From Cyclobacterium lianum (lineage in GTDB: Bacteria > Bacteroidota > Bacteroidia > Cytophagales > Cyclobacteriaceae): a stretch of 64,000 nt of DNA. Each line of letters opens with the position of its first letter. Within the stretch, counting starts at the first letter, position 1. Positions 10,041 to 19,507 of the stretch are shown piece after piece. The stretch covers positions 248,001 to 312,000 of the forward strand of contig NZ_FRCY01000003.1 in NCBI RefSeq assembly GCF_900143075.1. The letters run 5' to 3'. The notes beneath the pieces are model-generated. The model was not told the DNA's origin, made no database searches, and worked only from the letters and a program-made list of their open reading frames with translations. Made by a program: the position numbers and the translations under genes.

Positions 10041-11003
10041 TCATTCCTGACCGGCATCTTTATCATCATCCCTTTGCTGATCTTCGGCATTTTCTTCAAT
10101 CATTCTAACCCGCACCGCTTGTTTTATCGGTACGATTTGCCCCCCGACGTTTTCAGCGATAAAATAAGTCACCTGGGCTCCAAACAGGAAAATCAAAACA
10201 GAATAATATACCCAGATTAAAACCACAACAAGGGAACCTGCAGTACCATAGTATCCGCCCACGTCGGCATTGCCCATATAGAGTCCAATCAGAAATTTAC
10301 CCAGTCCGAACAATGCCATCGTAACCACGGCACCCAACCAGACATCTTTCCATTTCACCACAGCATCGGGTAGGATTTTGTACATCAAACCAAATATCAA
10401 TACCAAAATACCCTGGGTTACGAAAAAATTTATCACAGATGCCAGCTTCAGCGTTTCTGTATCGAATACTTCGGAAAAGTAATTCAGAAAAATTACAATC
10501 AGAGCATCTGCAAGCAGGGAAACCAGCAGCAGAAATCCTATGGATGCAACCATAGAAAAACTAAGCAGCCGGTTAACCACAAACTTTAAAAACCCACGTT
10601 CTGGTTTGGGCTTGATGTGCCAGATGTGGTTGATGCTATTTTGGAGACTTACAAAAACGGTAGTGGCGGAGAAAATCAATATGGCAATTCCCAAAATTCT
10701 GGCATAAAGCTTCTGCCCGCTGATCGAAACGTTTTGCATCACATCGTCCAGAGTCTGTGCACTCTCCTCACCTATCAAGTAAGTTACCTGATTTAGCAAT
10801 TCCTCCTTCACCGTATCCTCACTATAAAGGACGGAAGCGATATTTAAAACGATGATCAACAATGCCGGCAATGAAAATATGGTGTAGAAAGCTGTAGAAG
10901 CCGCAAAGGAAACCGAATCGCTCTTTCCAAATCCTTTTACACTATCGATGATAATCTCAAAAAAAGAAAATCTTCTTAATTTTTTAATTTTTTTCTTTAT
11001 CAT
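10041..11003 (-). CDS. YihY/virulence factor BrkB family membrane protein
   Basis: 320 residues. An N-terminal cytoplasmic segment is followed by about six hydrophobic segments characteristic of YihY/BrkB proteins (SFAASTAFYTIFSLPALLI near the start, LGAVVTMALFGLGKFLIGLYMG and the YGTAGSLVVVLIWVYYS segment late). The C-terminal tail is hydrophilic and acidic. These inner-membrane proteins are widespread but poorly defined biochemically; former ribonuclease BN naming is not supported for this family. It ends exactly where the convergent SDR ends. Upstream is a 95-base AT-rich gap and then an acyltransferase gene on the same strand. Confidence 0.9.
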   Translation of the reverse strand: MIKKKIKKLRRFSFFEIIIDSVKGFGKSDSVSFAASTAFYTIFSLPALLIIVLNIASVLYSEDTVKEELLNQVTYLIGEESAQTLDDVMQNVSISGQKLYARILGIAILIFSATTVFVSLQNSINHIWHIKPKPERGFLKFVVNRLLSFSMVASIGFLLLVSLLADALIVIFLNYFSEVFDTETLKLASVINFFVTQGILVLIFGLMYKILPDAVVKWKDVWLGAVVTMALFGLGKFLIGLYMGNADVGGYYGTAGSLVVVLIWVYYSVLIFLFGAQVTYFIAENVGGQIVPIKQAVRVRMIEENAEDQQRDDDKDAGQE

Positions 11004-11098
11004 TATTTAAACAATCGATTTAGAAAAGATCCGGGTTTAAAGCTCCAAAAATCATACCCTAAAACCTGAATGATAAAGAAATTAAAGAAATAAAAGAA

Positions 11099-11656
11099 TT
11101 AACGGATGCCTTTGTCTGGATATTTCCCTGTAATGGTTCTCCCGAAGACCTTCATTTCTTCCATCTGTGCCTCCATATCACCGTTCGGGTGGATTACCGG
11201 CCCGATGCCTGCCAGTTTTCTCTTATAGTCTAAAAAACCAACCACTACGGGCACCTCAGCACCTGAAGCAATGTGATAAAACCCAGTTTTCCAGCGGGGA
11301 GCGTAGCTTCTGGTACCCTCCGGAGTCACCATCACCACCAATTCGTCCGCTTCCTTTAACATTTGGATCATGGCTTCTGTATAGGTTTGTTTTCTTCTAC
11401 CGGGGATTCGCTTCCGGTCGATGGAGATACCTCCCAGGGCCCTGATCAACCAGCCCAGGGGGCCCACCATAACTTCCTTTTTGATAGTAAAGCGTACGGG
11501 GACATCCATCAGATAGAAAGCAGATCTGGCATAAAGCAAGTCCCAATTGCTGGTATGAGGAATGGCTATCAAAACAGCTTTGCGCAGCCCTTCAGGCCAG
11601 TCGCCGGATATCTTCCATCCCGTGATCCAAAAAACAAATCTAGCTAGTAATTTCAT
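11099..11656 (-). CDS. 1-acyl-sn-glycerol-3-phosphate acyltransferase-like (PlsC family)
   Basis: 185 residues, short for PlsC but typical for the small Bacteroidota members. The catalytic HxxxxD motif is in PHTSNWDLLYA near residue 33; the FTIKKE and GGISIDRKR segments and the later PEGTR motif complete the four acyltransferase blocks. It probably transfers an acyl chain to lysophosphatidate or a related lysolipid at the inner membrane. Its start overlaps the stop of the upstream patatin gene by four bases, so the two are probably co-translated and may work together in membrane lipid turnover. Confidence 0.88.
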   Translation of the reverse strand: MKLLARFVFWITGWKISGDWPEGLRKAVLIAIPHTSNWDLLYARSAFYLMDVPVRFTIKKEVMVGPLGWLIRALGGISIDRKRIPGRRKQTYTEAMIQMLKEADELVVMVTPEGTRSYAPRWKTGFYHIASGAEVPVVVGFLDYKRKLAGIGPVIHPNGDMEAQMEEMKVFGRTITGKYPDKGIR

Positions 11657-12462
11657 GATTTGGTAGGGTGAAAATCTTCATTTTTTCGTCCAGATAATTG
11701 AGGGTTTTGCCGGATAAATTGCCTGCCTGAGGCCAGTCCGGCATCATAAATTTCCTTGGCCTTCTTTATTTCCAAAACGCCGTACCTGGCAAGTCCGGGA
11801 GGATCAATGAAAAAATCACACATGCTTTTTCTGCTGTAGACATTGTAATTCATCGACATAATGACGGTACGTTCGATAAGTCCCTTGATATGTGCGATGG
11901 ATTGAATTTCAGGAAGATTATTGCAGTTTACCCCAATGATGGTCTCGCATTTGCTTACCAGGGGTTCTACAGGAAGGTTATTCAACACACCTCCATCTAC
12001 AAACAAGCCCTCCGGTATCCTGATGGGCTCAAATATTCCGGGTATACAGGAGGATGCCATTAACCTCCGGATCAGTGGTCCTTCGGAAAAAAAAATCGTT
12101 TGGCTTGTCTGTATGTTGGTTGCAGCAATAAAAACAGGTATGTTCAGCGCCGAAAAATCATCGATTGGCAGGTATTTGGCAAACAGGCCCTGCAACAGGT
12201 CCATCTTCAGCAGGGCTTTAAAACTGATGGAGGGCCTGAAAAATCTGAAATAATTTGTCTGAAGGATAATCTCGAGAATATCTGCCGGCTTATGGCCATA
12301 CGCATACATAACAGCAGCGATCGCTCCGGCGCTGCTACCTGCCAGGTAATCAGGGTAAACACCCTCTTCGTTTAAAGCCTCCAGGACCCCCAAATGTGCT
12401 ATACCACGCACTCCGCCACCAGAGAGCACCACACCAATTTTATTGTTGTTCTCCAAAATCAA
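11653..12462 (-). CDS. Patatin-like phospholipase
   Basis: 269 residues of the patatin fold. Oxyanion-hole motif SGGGVRG at 14-20, nucleophile elbow GSSAG at 42-46 with Ser44, and the catalytic aspartate in VDGG at Asp156. No signal peptide or beta-barrel domain is visible, so a cytoplasmic or peripheral membrane lipid acyl hydrolase is expected, unlike longer PlpD-type secreted patatins. The gene overlaps the PlsC-like gene by four bases and lies 50 bases downstream of accA, placing lipid synthesis and lipid hydrolysis functions in one minus-strand run. Confidence 0.92.
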   Translation of the reverse strand: MILENNNKIGVVLSGGGVRGIAHLGVLEALNEEGVYPDYLAGSSAGAIAAVMYAYGHKPADILEIILQTNYFRFFRPSISFKALLKMDLLQGLFAKYLPIDDFSALNIPVFIAATNIQTSQTIFFSEGPLIRRLMASSCIPGIFEPIRIPEGLFVDGGVLNNLPVEPLVSKCETIIGVNCNNLPEIQSIAHIKGLIERTVIMSMNYNVYSRKSMCDFFIDPPGLARYGVLEIKKAKEIYDAGLASGRQFIRQNPQLSGRKNEDFHPTKS

Positions 12463-12512
12463 ACGGGATATACGATTAATGTCACCAGTCAGTACCAGAG
12501 ATTGCAGTGCAA

Positions 12513-13460
12513 TTATTCATTGACAATCCCCATGTTACAGAACTTTTCTATACGCTTTTCGATGCGTTTTTCGGGTTTCATTTTGTCCAATTCAGCCAAG
12601 GCAGCACTGATCTGCTGCTTTATTCTAACTGCCATATCCTGCATATTTCTATGGGCACCACCGAGGGGTTCCTCGATGATGGCATCGATAAGACCATTTT
12701 CCTGCATGTCCGGACCAGTAAGTTTTAGCGCTTCAGCAGCCTGCTCTTTGTAATCCCAACTCCTCCATAAAATAGAAGAGCAGGACTCGGGAGAAATAAC
12801 GGAATACCAGGTGTTTTCCAGCATGTACACCTTGTCCCCTATCGCTATTCCCAGGGCTCCCCCCGAGGCTCCCTCACCAATTATGATACAGATCACCGGA
12901 ACCTTTAATTTAAACATCTCTCTCAGGTTTCTGGCAATGGCCTCACCCTGTCCCCGTTCTTCTGCCTCTATTCCGGGGAATGCCCCCGGCGTATCGATCA
13001 GGGTAACGATCGGTTTGTTGAATTTTTCAGCCATTTTCATCAGCCGCAGGGCTTTTCTGTATCCCTCGGGGTTAGCCATTCCAAAATTTCTCTCCTGCCG
13101 TTGTTTGGTATTTCTGCCCTTTTGCTGACCAACGAACATGACAGTTCTGCCGTCTATGTCTCCCAAACCACCGATCATCGCCTTGTCATCTTTTACCGTA
13201 CGGTCTCCAAACAGTTCGATAAAATCGTTGGTCATTTCATAAATATAATCCAGTGCATATGGCCTGTCCCCATGCCGGGAAAGTTGCACCCTTTGCCATC
13301 TGGTAAGGTTATGAAAGGTTTCTTTTTTTAATACCTGAAGTTTTTCCTCCAGAGATTTGATATCTTCAGAGAGATCGATATTTTTTCCTTTAGCTAAGTG
13401 GATCATTTCCTGAATCTTATGTTCCAGATCCGCTATTGGTTTTTCAAATTCTAACACCAT
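12513..13460 (-). CDS. accA: Acetyl-CoA carboxylase carboxyltransferase subunit alpha
   Basis: 315 residues from the ATG at 13460 ([13 protein letters not shown]), which matches family N-termini; an upstream in-frame start at 13544 would add 28 unlikely residues. AccA pairs with AccD to move carboxyl from carboxybiotin to acetyl-CoA, producing malonyl-CoA for fatty acid synthesis. Family features are present: the N-terminal helix, [11 protein letters not shown], the LFGDR block, [10 protein letters not shown], the [14 protein letters not shown] motif, and [13 protein letters not shown] TAnnTTTG-type box lies about 20 bases upstream of the chosen start. Downstream are the patatin and PlsC-like genes. 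Confidence 0.97.
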   Translation of the reverse strand: MVLEFEKPIADLEHKIQEMIHLAKGKNIDLSEDIKSLEEKLQVLKKETFHNLTRWQRVQLSRHGDRPYALDYIYEMTNDFIELFGDRTVKDDKAMIGGLGDIDGRTVMFVGQQKGRNTKQRQERNFGMANPEGYRKALRLMKMAEKFNKPIVTLIDTPGAFPGIEAEERGQGEAIARNLREMFKLKVPVICIIIGEGASGGALGIAIGDKVYMLENTWYSVISPESCSSILWRSWDYKEQAAEALKLTGPDMQENGLIDAIIEEPLGGAHRNMQDMAVRIKQQISAALAELDKMKPEKRIEKRIEKFCNMGIVNE

Positions 13461-13480
13461 AAATTGTACTTTTAACAATA

Positions 13481-13488
13481 CAAAGTTA
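13481..13488 (-). promoter_or_regulatory. Candidate -7 box for accA
   Basis: The minus strand reads TAACTTTG, a perfect TAnnTTTG, 20 bases before the accA ATG at 13460. It also supports that start over the longer one. No clear -33 TTTG at 19-21 bases spacing. Confidence 0.35.
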
Positions 13489-13547
13489 ATTATTAATTTC
13501 TGATTACCTGCCTGGCCAGTGCCAAAGATACCATAACGGACCATTTT

Positions 13548-14201
13548 TCAATTTAAAATTCTTCCGTCTTTCATGGTAAGCATCCTGTCAGACATCCCGG
13601 CGAGATTTTGATTGTGGGTAACAATGATAAATGATTGTCCAAATTCATCCCTCAATTTGAAAAACAATTCATGCAATGCCTCCGCGTTTTGGGTATCCAG
13701 GTTACCGCTGGGCTCATCCGCAAAAATCATCTCTGGATTATTGACCAGGGCGCGAGCCACCGCCACGCGCTGTTGCTCCCCCCCTGAAAGCTCAGCCGGT
13801 TTGTGAGAAAGACGGGAGGATATCCCCAACAAGGATGCCAGCTCTGCAGTCCGCCTTTTTAGGAATGTTTCTGATTTTTTACCGATCAAACCGGGAATCC
13901 AGATATTTTCCTCCGCTGTAAATTCAGGCAACAAATTATGAAACTGAAAAATAAATCCGACGCGGTCGTTTCGGAAAGCAGCCAGCTTGTCGCCATTGAG
14001 CTTCAGCAAATCGATGCCATCTGCTTCCAGATTGCCGGAATCTGCTTTATCCAGGGTGCCAAGAATGTGCAAAAGGGTACTTTTTCCGGCACCTGATGCC
14101 CCTACAATAGATACAATTTCACTCTTTTGAATGGTCACATCTACACCTTTCAGTACATGTAGGTCACCGTAATATTTATGAAGCGATCGGGCAGTTAGCA
14201 T
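13548..14201 (-). CDS. ABC transporter ATP-binding protein, LolD/MacB type
   Basis: 217-residue stand-alone ATPase. Walker A GASGAGKST at 34-42, Q-loop in FIFQFHNLLP near 84-91, signature LSGGEQQR at 138-145, Walker B MIFADEP at 158-164, and the H-loop histidine in IIVTHN. The LLPEFTAEEN segment and overall length are typical of the LolD branch, which powers lipoprotein release from the inner membrane, or related MacB-type exporters. No permease gene is adjacent, which is common for LolD genes in Bacteroidota, so assignment to LolCDE rather than another MacB-type complex is inference. Confidence 0.9.
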   Translation of the reverse strand: MLTARSLHKYYGDLHVLKGVDVTIQKSEIVSIVGASGAGKSTLLHILGTLDKADSGNLEADGIDLLKLNGDKLAAFRNDRVGFIFQFHNLLPEFTAEENIWIPGLIGKKSETFLKRRTAELASLLGISSRLSHKPAELSGGEQQRVAVARALVNNPEMIFADEPSGNLDTQNAEALHELFFKLRDEFGQSFIIVTHNQNLAGMSDRMLTMKDGRILN

Positions 14202-14448
14202 ATAAAGAAGTCAGTTCGAGTTAAAAACCTTAGCCAGGCTTCTGGTAAAATTAATCAAAAAATTAAAAAATGGACCAATAAAGGGGATTTAGCCTTGCCA
14301 AATAAGTTATTTCGCTGGTTTAGAATACTATATGTTGAATAATCGATAAAAGCGAAGCGCAAAGATTAGCCGAAACACCAAAAAGCCATCTCCAAATCTT
14401 GAATTATCGGACAATTGACATTAACTTCGGGCAAAAATTTTGACCAGA

Positions 14449-15663
14449 ATGAATATACACGAATATCAAGCCAAGGAAGTTTTAAAATCTTATGGAGTAA
14501 AAATCCAGGAAGGTATCGTCGCCGATAGCCCTGAAGCTGCTGAGGAAGCTGCAAAGCAGCTAAATGAATCTACCGGGACCTCCTGGTATGTGCTAAAAGC
14601 TCAGATTCACGCCGGTGGCAGAGGTAAAGGTGAAATTAAGGAAACTGGTTCAAGAGGGGTAGTTCTGGCGAAATCTCTGGAAGAGGTTCCGGAAAAATCC
14701 AAAAATATTCTGAATGGAACATTGGTAACCATTCAAACAGGTGAAGAAGGAAAATTTGTCAAGAAGATTCTCGTGGCCCAGGATGTCTACTATCCGGGCA
14801 AATCAGAGCCAAAAGAATATTATTTATCCATATTGCTGGACAGGGCAACTGGCAGCAATGTGATCATGGCATCTACCGAAGGTGGGGTGGATATTGAAGA
14901 TGTTGCAGAGCACAATCCGGAAAAAATCATTAAGGAATGGGTAGACCCTGCCCTGGGCATACAGCCCTATCAGGCAAGAAAAGTAGCCTTTCAGTTGGGA
15001 CTGCAGGGCAATGCATTCAAAGAGATGGTTAAATTTATCATGGCACTGTATGCCGCATACGATGGCAGCGATGCCTCACAATTTGAAATTAACCCTGTCC
15101 TGAAAACATCTGACGACCAGATCTTAGCCGTAGATGCTAAAGTTAACCTGGATGACAATGCGCTTTTCCGTAACAAGAAGCTGGCGGAAATGAGAGACCT
15201 GGATGAAGAGGACCCGCTTGAAGTAGAAGCAGGAGAGTCAGGACTGAATTACGTCAAACTGGATGGCAATGTGGGCTGTATGGTAAATGGTGCAGGCCTG
15301 GCCATGGCAACGATGGACATGATCAAACTCTCTGGTGGCGATCCCGCTAATTTTCTTGATGTGGGAGGAGGAGCAAATGCCCAGACAGTGGAAGCAGGTT
15401 TCAGGATCATATTGAAAGACCCCAAAGTAAAAGCCATCCTTATCAATGTATTTGGTGGCATCGTGAGGTGCGACCGGATCGCCACTGGTGTGGTGGAAGC
15501 ATACAAGTCGATTGGAGACATTCAGGTACCCATTATCGTAAGACTTCAGGGAACAAATGCCGAGGAAGGAGCAAAAATTATAGATGAGTCCGGCCTAAAG
15601 GTTACTTCTGCAATTACCCTTAAGGAAGCTGCAGAAAAAGTTCAAAATGTACTGAAAGGCTAA
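14449..15663 (+). CDS. sucC: Succinate--CoA ligase subunit beta
   Basis: 404 residues from the ATG at 14449 ([12 protein letters not shown]); a TTG three codons earlier is less likely because the MNIHEYQ start is conserved. This is the ATP-grasp subunit of succinyl-CoA synthetase of the TCA cycle. The ATP-grasp domain (HAGGRGKGE near 60, QTGEEGKFV) occupies the first ~240 residues, and the C-terminal ligase domain contains [17 protein letters not shown] and [11 protein letters not shown]. The partner sucD is not adjacent, as is common in Bacteroidota. It is followed after 37 bases by a tRNA gene. Confidence 0.97.
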   Translation: MNIHEYQAKEVLKSYGVKIQEGIVADSPEAAEEAAKQLNESTGTSWYVLKAQIHAGGRGKGEIKETGSRGVVLAKSLEEVPEKSKNILNGTLVTIQTGEEGKFVKKILVAQDVYYPGKSEPKEYYLSILLDRATGSNVIMASTEGGVDIEDVAEHNPEKIIKEWVDPALGIQPYQARKVAFQLGLQGNAFKEMVKFIMALYAAYDGSDASQFEINPVLKTSDDQILAVDAKVNLDDNALFRNKKLAEMRDLDEEDPLEVEAGESGLNYVKLDGNVGCMVNGAGLAMATMDMIKLSGGDPANFLDVGGGANAQTVEAGFRIILKDPKVKAILINVFGGIVRCDRIATGVVEAYKSIGDIQVPIIVRLQGTNAEEGAKIIDESGLKVTSAITLKEAAEKVQNVLKG

Positions 15664-15674
15664 ATAAAATTTAC

Positions 15675-15682
15675 TATTTTTG
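15675..15682 (+). promoter_or_regulatory. Candidate -7 box for tRNA-Arg
   Basis: TATTTTTG matches TAnnTTTG, 18 bases before the tRNA 5' end, a good distance for a short leader. The -33 element would fall inside the end of sucC and is not clear. Confidence 0.4.
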
Positions 15683-15700
15683 CGGCACCAATGCCAGCAA

Positions 15701-15774
15701 GCACCCGTAGTTCAACTGGATAGAATATCGGATTTCGGCTCCGAGGGTTGAGGGTTCGAATCCTTCCGGGTGTA
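15701..15774 (+). tRNA. tRNA-Arg (anticodon UCG)
   Basis: A complete 74-base cloverleaf can be folded by eye. The acceptor stem GCACCCG pairs with CGGGTGT (one G-U) with discriminator A at 15774. The D stem is GTTC/GAAT with GG in the loop, the anticodon stem TCGGA/TCCGA encloses the loop TTTCGGC, the variable loop has five bases, and the T stem GAGGG/CCTTC encloses TTCGAAT. The anticodon TCG at 15735-15737 reads CGN arginine codons. CCA is not encoded. A strong terminator follows directly. Confidence 0.95.
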
Positions 15775-15775
15775 C

Positions 15776-15816
15776 AAAAGCCCCCTTATTATGAATATAA
15801 GGGGGCTTTTTACTTT
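15776..15816 (+). terminator. Rho-independent terminator after tRNA-Arg
   Basis: A perfect 14-bp stem (AAAAGCCCCCTTAT at 15776-15789 with ATAAGGGGGCTTTT at 15797-15810) around a seven-base loop, followed by further T residues. The A-tract on the 5' side means it could also work on the minus strand. Confidence 0.9.
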
Positions 15817-15983
15817 TTGTATGGTTGAAACCGCTTCCACCAAAGCGATCTACAGACTCCACTGCCTGATTGCAATTAAATCACTCAGCTTTCCATCAGA
15901 TTATATGACGGCCACCAGATAAATCGGTTGGATCAGGCAAAGGTGCATTTTCAAAATTTCCAGCAAAAAATCATGGCTTTCAT

Positions 15984-16012
15984 ATAGGTCCAAAATTTGG
16001 TTTGGGACCTAT
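15984..16012. repeat. Inverted repeat downstream of the orphan HTH gene
   Basis: ATAGGTCC at 15984-15991 and GGACCTAT at 16005-16012 form an 8-bp stem, 28 bases beyond the stop codon of the minus-strand gene at 16041-16463. There is no clear U-tract on the minus strand, so a terminator role is possible but weak. Confidence 0.35.
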
Positions 16013-16040
16013 TTGAATCCATACCTGAAAGGCTACTGCT

Positions 16041-16463
16041 TTATTGAGACTCTTTGATCCACTTGAACAGGGTTTGGTAGGTGACACCAGTCTCCTTGCT
16101 GAATTCTGCCTTGGACTTGCCCTCTGCCTCGGCTTTTTTCCAGGCATTAAGGATATTGGCTTTTTCCTGATTGGAATAAGTTCTCCTTCCTCGTCCCGAT
16201 GACTTTTCACCTTTACTGTCCACCCCATATATAAATTGAACAAGGGAAATAAACCTGGCCGCTTCGGCCTTTGAATGTATGCCCAGCTCTCCCAAATCTG
16301 CCAAGGCAGTGTCTTTTACATTTTTGGTGACAAAGGGATGCTTTCCTTTTTTGTGGGCATCATCAATGGAATGAAATACCGTTCCCTCTGCATCTTCCAT
16401 ATAAAACACATTGTCTGTTTTTTGAAGATCTGCATGCTTGCTTAAAAACTCCTGAATTGACAT
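16041..16463 (-). CDS. Orphan helix-turn-helix protein, transposase-OrfA-like C-terminus
   Basis: 140 residues. The C-terminal ~50 residues (RRTYSNQEKANILNAW, then KAEFSKETGVTYQTLFKWI) look like the homeodomain-like HTH of IS3/IS66-type OrfA proteins. The N-terminal ~85 residues are unfamiliar, with an FYMEDAEGTVFHSIDDAHKKG segment and no transposase signature. No catalytic transposase partner or terminal inverted repeats were seen on either side, so this is either a domesticated DNA-binding protein or a relic of a mobile element. It sits in an AT-rich stretch beside a tRNA gene, a common landing place for mobile DNA. Confidence 0.65.
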   Translation of the reverse strand: MSIQEFLSKHADLQKTDNVFYMEDAEGTVFHSIDDAHKKGKHPFVTKNVKDTALADLGELGIHSKAEAARFISLVQFIYGVDSKGEKSSGRGRRTYSNQEKANILNAWKKAEAEGKSKAEFSKETGVTYQTLFKWIKESQ

Positions 16464-16983
16464 AAATACTTAATTAAGATTTATTAGATGAATAGAAATT
16501 ATATTTTTTCAAGTTAGTAACATTTTATATATAAATAACAAATACTATACCAATTTCAGAAATTAGCTTGTATTAATTCCCACAATATATATCCGACTAA
16601 CTGTTTATGTATATAACCTGTCTTCATTTCTGAAATAGATATTGAAGCATCTGCTTGTAGATACCCATATATATAGGAGAGATTCAATAGAAATAGGGCA
16701 AGGAACGGTTAGAGGTTTTGTGACCTATGTTTAAACCTGGCGTGCGATCTCGTTGTACAATTTTTTTAAAAAAAATAAAAAAATGGCTAGGTTTTTAAAA
16801 ACTAAATGGTTAAGTTTATCTTAAATTGATTTCCATCTAAGGGTTGCCGGGAATCAGTTTTGAGTGAATACATTACTTCCTGGTCTGGTAAATGAAATAG
16901 AAATGAGTCTGCCACAGGAAATGAAAAGCATTTCAGGAGTCTTTTGTTTCATTCAACATGTCAATCGTATAAAATCAAAACAC
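16464..16983. other. AT-rich 520-base intergenic region
   Basis: No convincing gene. It contains several ATATAT tracts and a pair of 11-base inverted copies, ATTTCAGAAAT at 16553-16563 and ATTTCTGAAAT at 16626-16636, each almost palindromic on its own. An A/T run at 16760-16790 lies before the BlaR1-like gene. In-frame codons at 16864-16983 could extend that gene upstream, but the ATG at 16984 gives a normal M56 N-terminus, so I leave them out. Confidence 0.6.
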
Positions 16984-19479
16984 ATGACACAACTGATCAA
17001 TTTCATCTGGCAAAGTACCTTTTGCCTCGCCTTTTTTTACGGATTGTATTGGGTCTTTTTAAAAAATGAAAAGACATTTTTGCTAAACCGGGTCTACCTG
17101 TTGGTAACTCCCCTGCTGGCCATGGTATTCCCAATTGTGAAAATTCCGGTGCCATTTGACAAACCCAATATTTCTCTGGAAAATACGGCATTTATCAGAG
17201 CCATTCAAACAGAGGATGCCAATGAAGTTATCGGAACATTTGGTTTGCCCGAAATCACTGTTACGGGAAGCAAACTTCCCCTCCTGTGGGAAGTAAAAGA
17301 CTATCTCATGTTTGGGTATCTGGTAGTAGTAGTTATGTTGTTGTGCAAATTAGTATGGCAGTATTTCCAGTTGCGCCAGATCCTGGAAAAAGGCTGGTAC
17401 CAAACCAAATATATCCTGAGCGACAACTATTTTAAAGTTCCAACTTTCGGCATGGCACCCGTATTTTCATTTTTTGACAAAATTTTCTGGGATGAAAACG
17501 AACAGCTCAGTGACAATGAAAAGAAACAGATCATACAACATGAACTGGAGCATGTAAAACAAAAACACAGCTATGATGTACTATATTACCAATTCCTCAG
17601 CATCATATTCTGGTTTAATCCGATGATTCATTTAATGCGTTATGCCCTGATAGACTTGCACGAATACCAGGCAGATGCCCGTGTATTGGCAGAGACCACC
17701 TGCAAGGAATCCTACCCAAGATTGCTGGTGAAGATGGCTTTCAAGGGTATCGATTTACCCATTGGTAATTACTTTATCCGGTCTACCACCCTAAAACGAA
17801 TTGTGATGATGAAAAAACCCTATTCTATAAACCGGTTTAAGTTGATCATGCTGCTGCCGCTGATGATCATGCTTTTTGGCCTGGTATCCATGAAGACAAA
17901 TAAAGGAATCAGATTACTCAACCAGTTTAAGACGCAGCCGACGGCCTTTTTAAAAAATCAGATTCTGGCAGCCCAGGATTCTATTCAGGTAGGAATCCGC
18001 GTGAAAAATGTCAAAAATCCATTACATTATGAAAGTATCGGCGTTCTGGAAAATGAACAGCTGGTTGCACAATTGGGAGAACTTTCCTATGAGTTTACCG
18101 GTATCAGGAATGAGAAGGACTATCACAGGGTCGTTCAATTGATCGAATCCCTGCGCAGCAACTCCACCCTGATAAAAAAATATGAAAATGTACTTCTTTT
18201 CGACGAGGTAGAGAAAAGGCCTGAGCCCTTGACAGGTTGGGGAAGCTGGCACGATTACCTCCAACAACAAATTCCACGCCATGGTGGTCATCTCCCATTT
18301 GTATCCGGACCGGTGGTTTTAGAATTTATTATTGATCAGGAGGGGAAAATTACCCATCCGTCCATCAAAAAAAGTCTGAACGTAAACATAGACCAAAAGC
18401 TGCTCGCAGCGTTACAAAACCAGGATGCGCCCAGGTGGCAATCCGGGCGGGATAATGGTAATCCTGCAGCCGTACTGGTTCATACCCACCTGTATATTTC
18501 CAATCCAGAAAGTTCCATTACCGTACCCGATCAATCAGCAATTGCTGACACAAAAGCAGACAGTAATCCTTCGGTAAATGATGATGAGAGCCAGACTATC
18601 GCCATTTCGGAATCTCCCCGGAGTTTGATGTATCCGGACAGCAGCGATCTGAAGACAGGCGCTATTAACCTGGGTATAGCGGCCAAAACTCACCTCGCAA
18701 AAAACCTGGTATACCCATTTGGGGATCGCAATGAAGCACATATTGGAACAGTACTGGTGCAACTTACAGCAAACCAGTCTGGAGCGGTAACCGATTACCA
18801 GATTGTAGAGAGCGTATCGCCCGAGACAGAAGCCATACTTTTAGAGGTAATGGAAGATTTGCCCGCCCTGGAACCGGTGATTGCCCAATCCGAATACCAG
18901 ATCCTGCTGCCGGTGATTTTCCAGTTGCGGGGAAGTGGAGCCGCACTCCCTCCGTCCCAGAAGGAAAAATTCGGGGAAGAGATTACTGTAAACGGCTATG
19001 TATCAACTGGAAAACGCAGGATCAGGCCAGAACTACCTCCGCTGAAGCCTAAAATACCCCTTAAAATCATCAACGACAAATACATCAATTTCAATGGAAT
19101 GACACTGCCATTGACCGAAGGACTTTCAAAAGGTATAGCAAGTATGATCCGGTATCATGACTGGGATCCTGAAAAAATGGAGGTAGAACTTTTTGCTTCC
19201 AATGACTTGAAAATGGGTACCATTCAGGATGTCCAGAATGCGCTTAAGGAAAACGGGCTAAATAGAATCCACTATGCGAAACCAGCGCAGGAAGAGCCTA
19301 CAGAACTCCGGGTGGAGCCTTTGTATGTGCTCGACGGCGTGGTTCAAAATGGGAAGGAATTTCTAGAGCATACCAGGCCTGCGGATATAGAATCCATTTC
19401 AGTAATGAAAAATAACCAGATTAATTTATACGGAGAGAGAGCTAAAAATGGTGTGGTCATCATCACGACCAAAAAGTAA
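16984..19479 (+). CDS. M56 (BlaR1-like) metallopeptidase with TonB-C, ExbD-like and plug-like C-terminal domains
   Basis: 831 residues from the ATG at 16984 (MTQLINFIWQSTF). The N-terminal ~310 residues are a BlaR1/MecR1-type M56 peptidase: membrane segments near 5-25, 38-57, 98-120 and 287-305, zinc motif HELEH at 186-190 and DLHEYQADARV downstream. What follows is exported-domain material. Residues ~435-510 and ~568-650 each resemble a TonB C-terminal domain (VVLEFIIDQEGKI; VLVQLTANQSGAV). Residues ~690-768 resemble the periplasmic part of ExbD. Residues ~775-831 (LYVLDGVVQNG to NGVVIITTKK) resemble the plug domain of TonB-dependent receptors. M56 genes are normally preceded by a BlaI/MecI repressor gene; none is present here. 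Probable role is envelope signalling by regulated proteolysis; the ligand is unknown. A strong terminator follows. Confidence 0.85.
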   Translation: MTQLINFIWQSTFCLAFFYGLYWVFLKNEKTFLLNRVYLLVTPLLAMVFPIVKIPVPFDKPNISLENTAFIRAIQTEDANEVIGTFGLPEITVTGSKLPLLWEVKDYLMFGYLVVVVMLLCKLVWQYFQLRQILEKGWYQTKYILSDNYFKVPTFGMAPVFSFFDKIFWDENEQLSDNEKKQIIQHELEHVKQKHSYDVLYYQFLSIIFWFNPMIHLMRYALIDLHEYQADARVLAETTCKESYPRLLVKMAFKGIDLPIGNYFIRSTTLKRIVMMKKPYSINRFKLIMLLPLMIMLFGLVSMKTNKGIRLLNQFKTQPTAFLKNQILAAQDSIQVGIRVKNVKNPLHYESIGVLENEQLVAQLGELSYEFTGIRNEKDYHRVVQLIESLRSNSTLIKKYENVLLFDEVEKRPEPLTGWGSWHDYLQQQIPRHGGHLPFVSGPVVLEFIIDQEGKITHPSIKKSLNVNIDQKLLAALQNQDAPRWQSGRDNGNPAAVLVHTHLYISNPESSITVPDQSAIADTKADSNPSVNDDESQTIAISESPRSLMYPDSSDLKTGAINLGIAAKTHLAKNLVYPFGDRNEAHIGTVLVQLTANQSGAVTDYQIVESVSPETEAILLEVMEDLPALEPVIAQSEYQILLPVIFQLRGSGAALPPSQKEKFGEEITVNGYVSTGKRRIRPELPPLKPKIPLKIINDKYINFNGMTLPLTEGLSKGIASMIRYHDWDPEKMEVELFASNDLKMGTIQDVQNALKENGLNRIHYAKPAQEEPTELRVEPLYVLDGVVQNGKEFLEHTRPADIESISVMKNNQINLYGERAKNGVVIITTKK

Positions 19480-19507
19480 GGTCCCGATCGTTTATAAAGA
19501 CATATTC

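Noticed and set aside
15674-15862. 62-codon minus-strand open frame across the tRNA-Arg gene and terminator
   Set aside because: It is antisense to a clear tRNA and its terminator; chance frame.
16864-16983. 40-residue N-terminal extension of the M56 protein
   Set aside because: The extension is not hydrophobic or family-like, while the ATG at 16984 starts directly at the first membrane segment.
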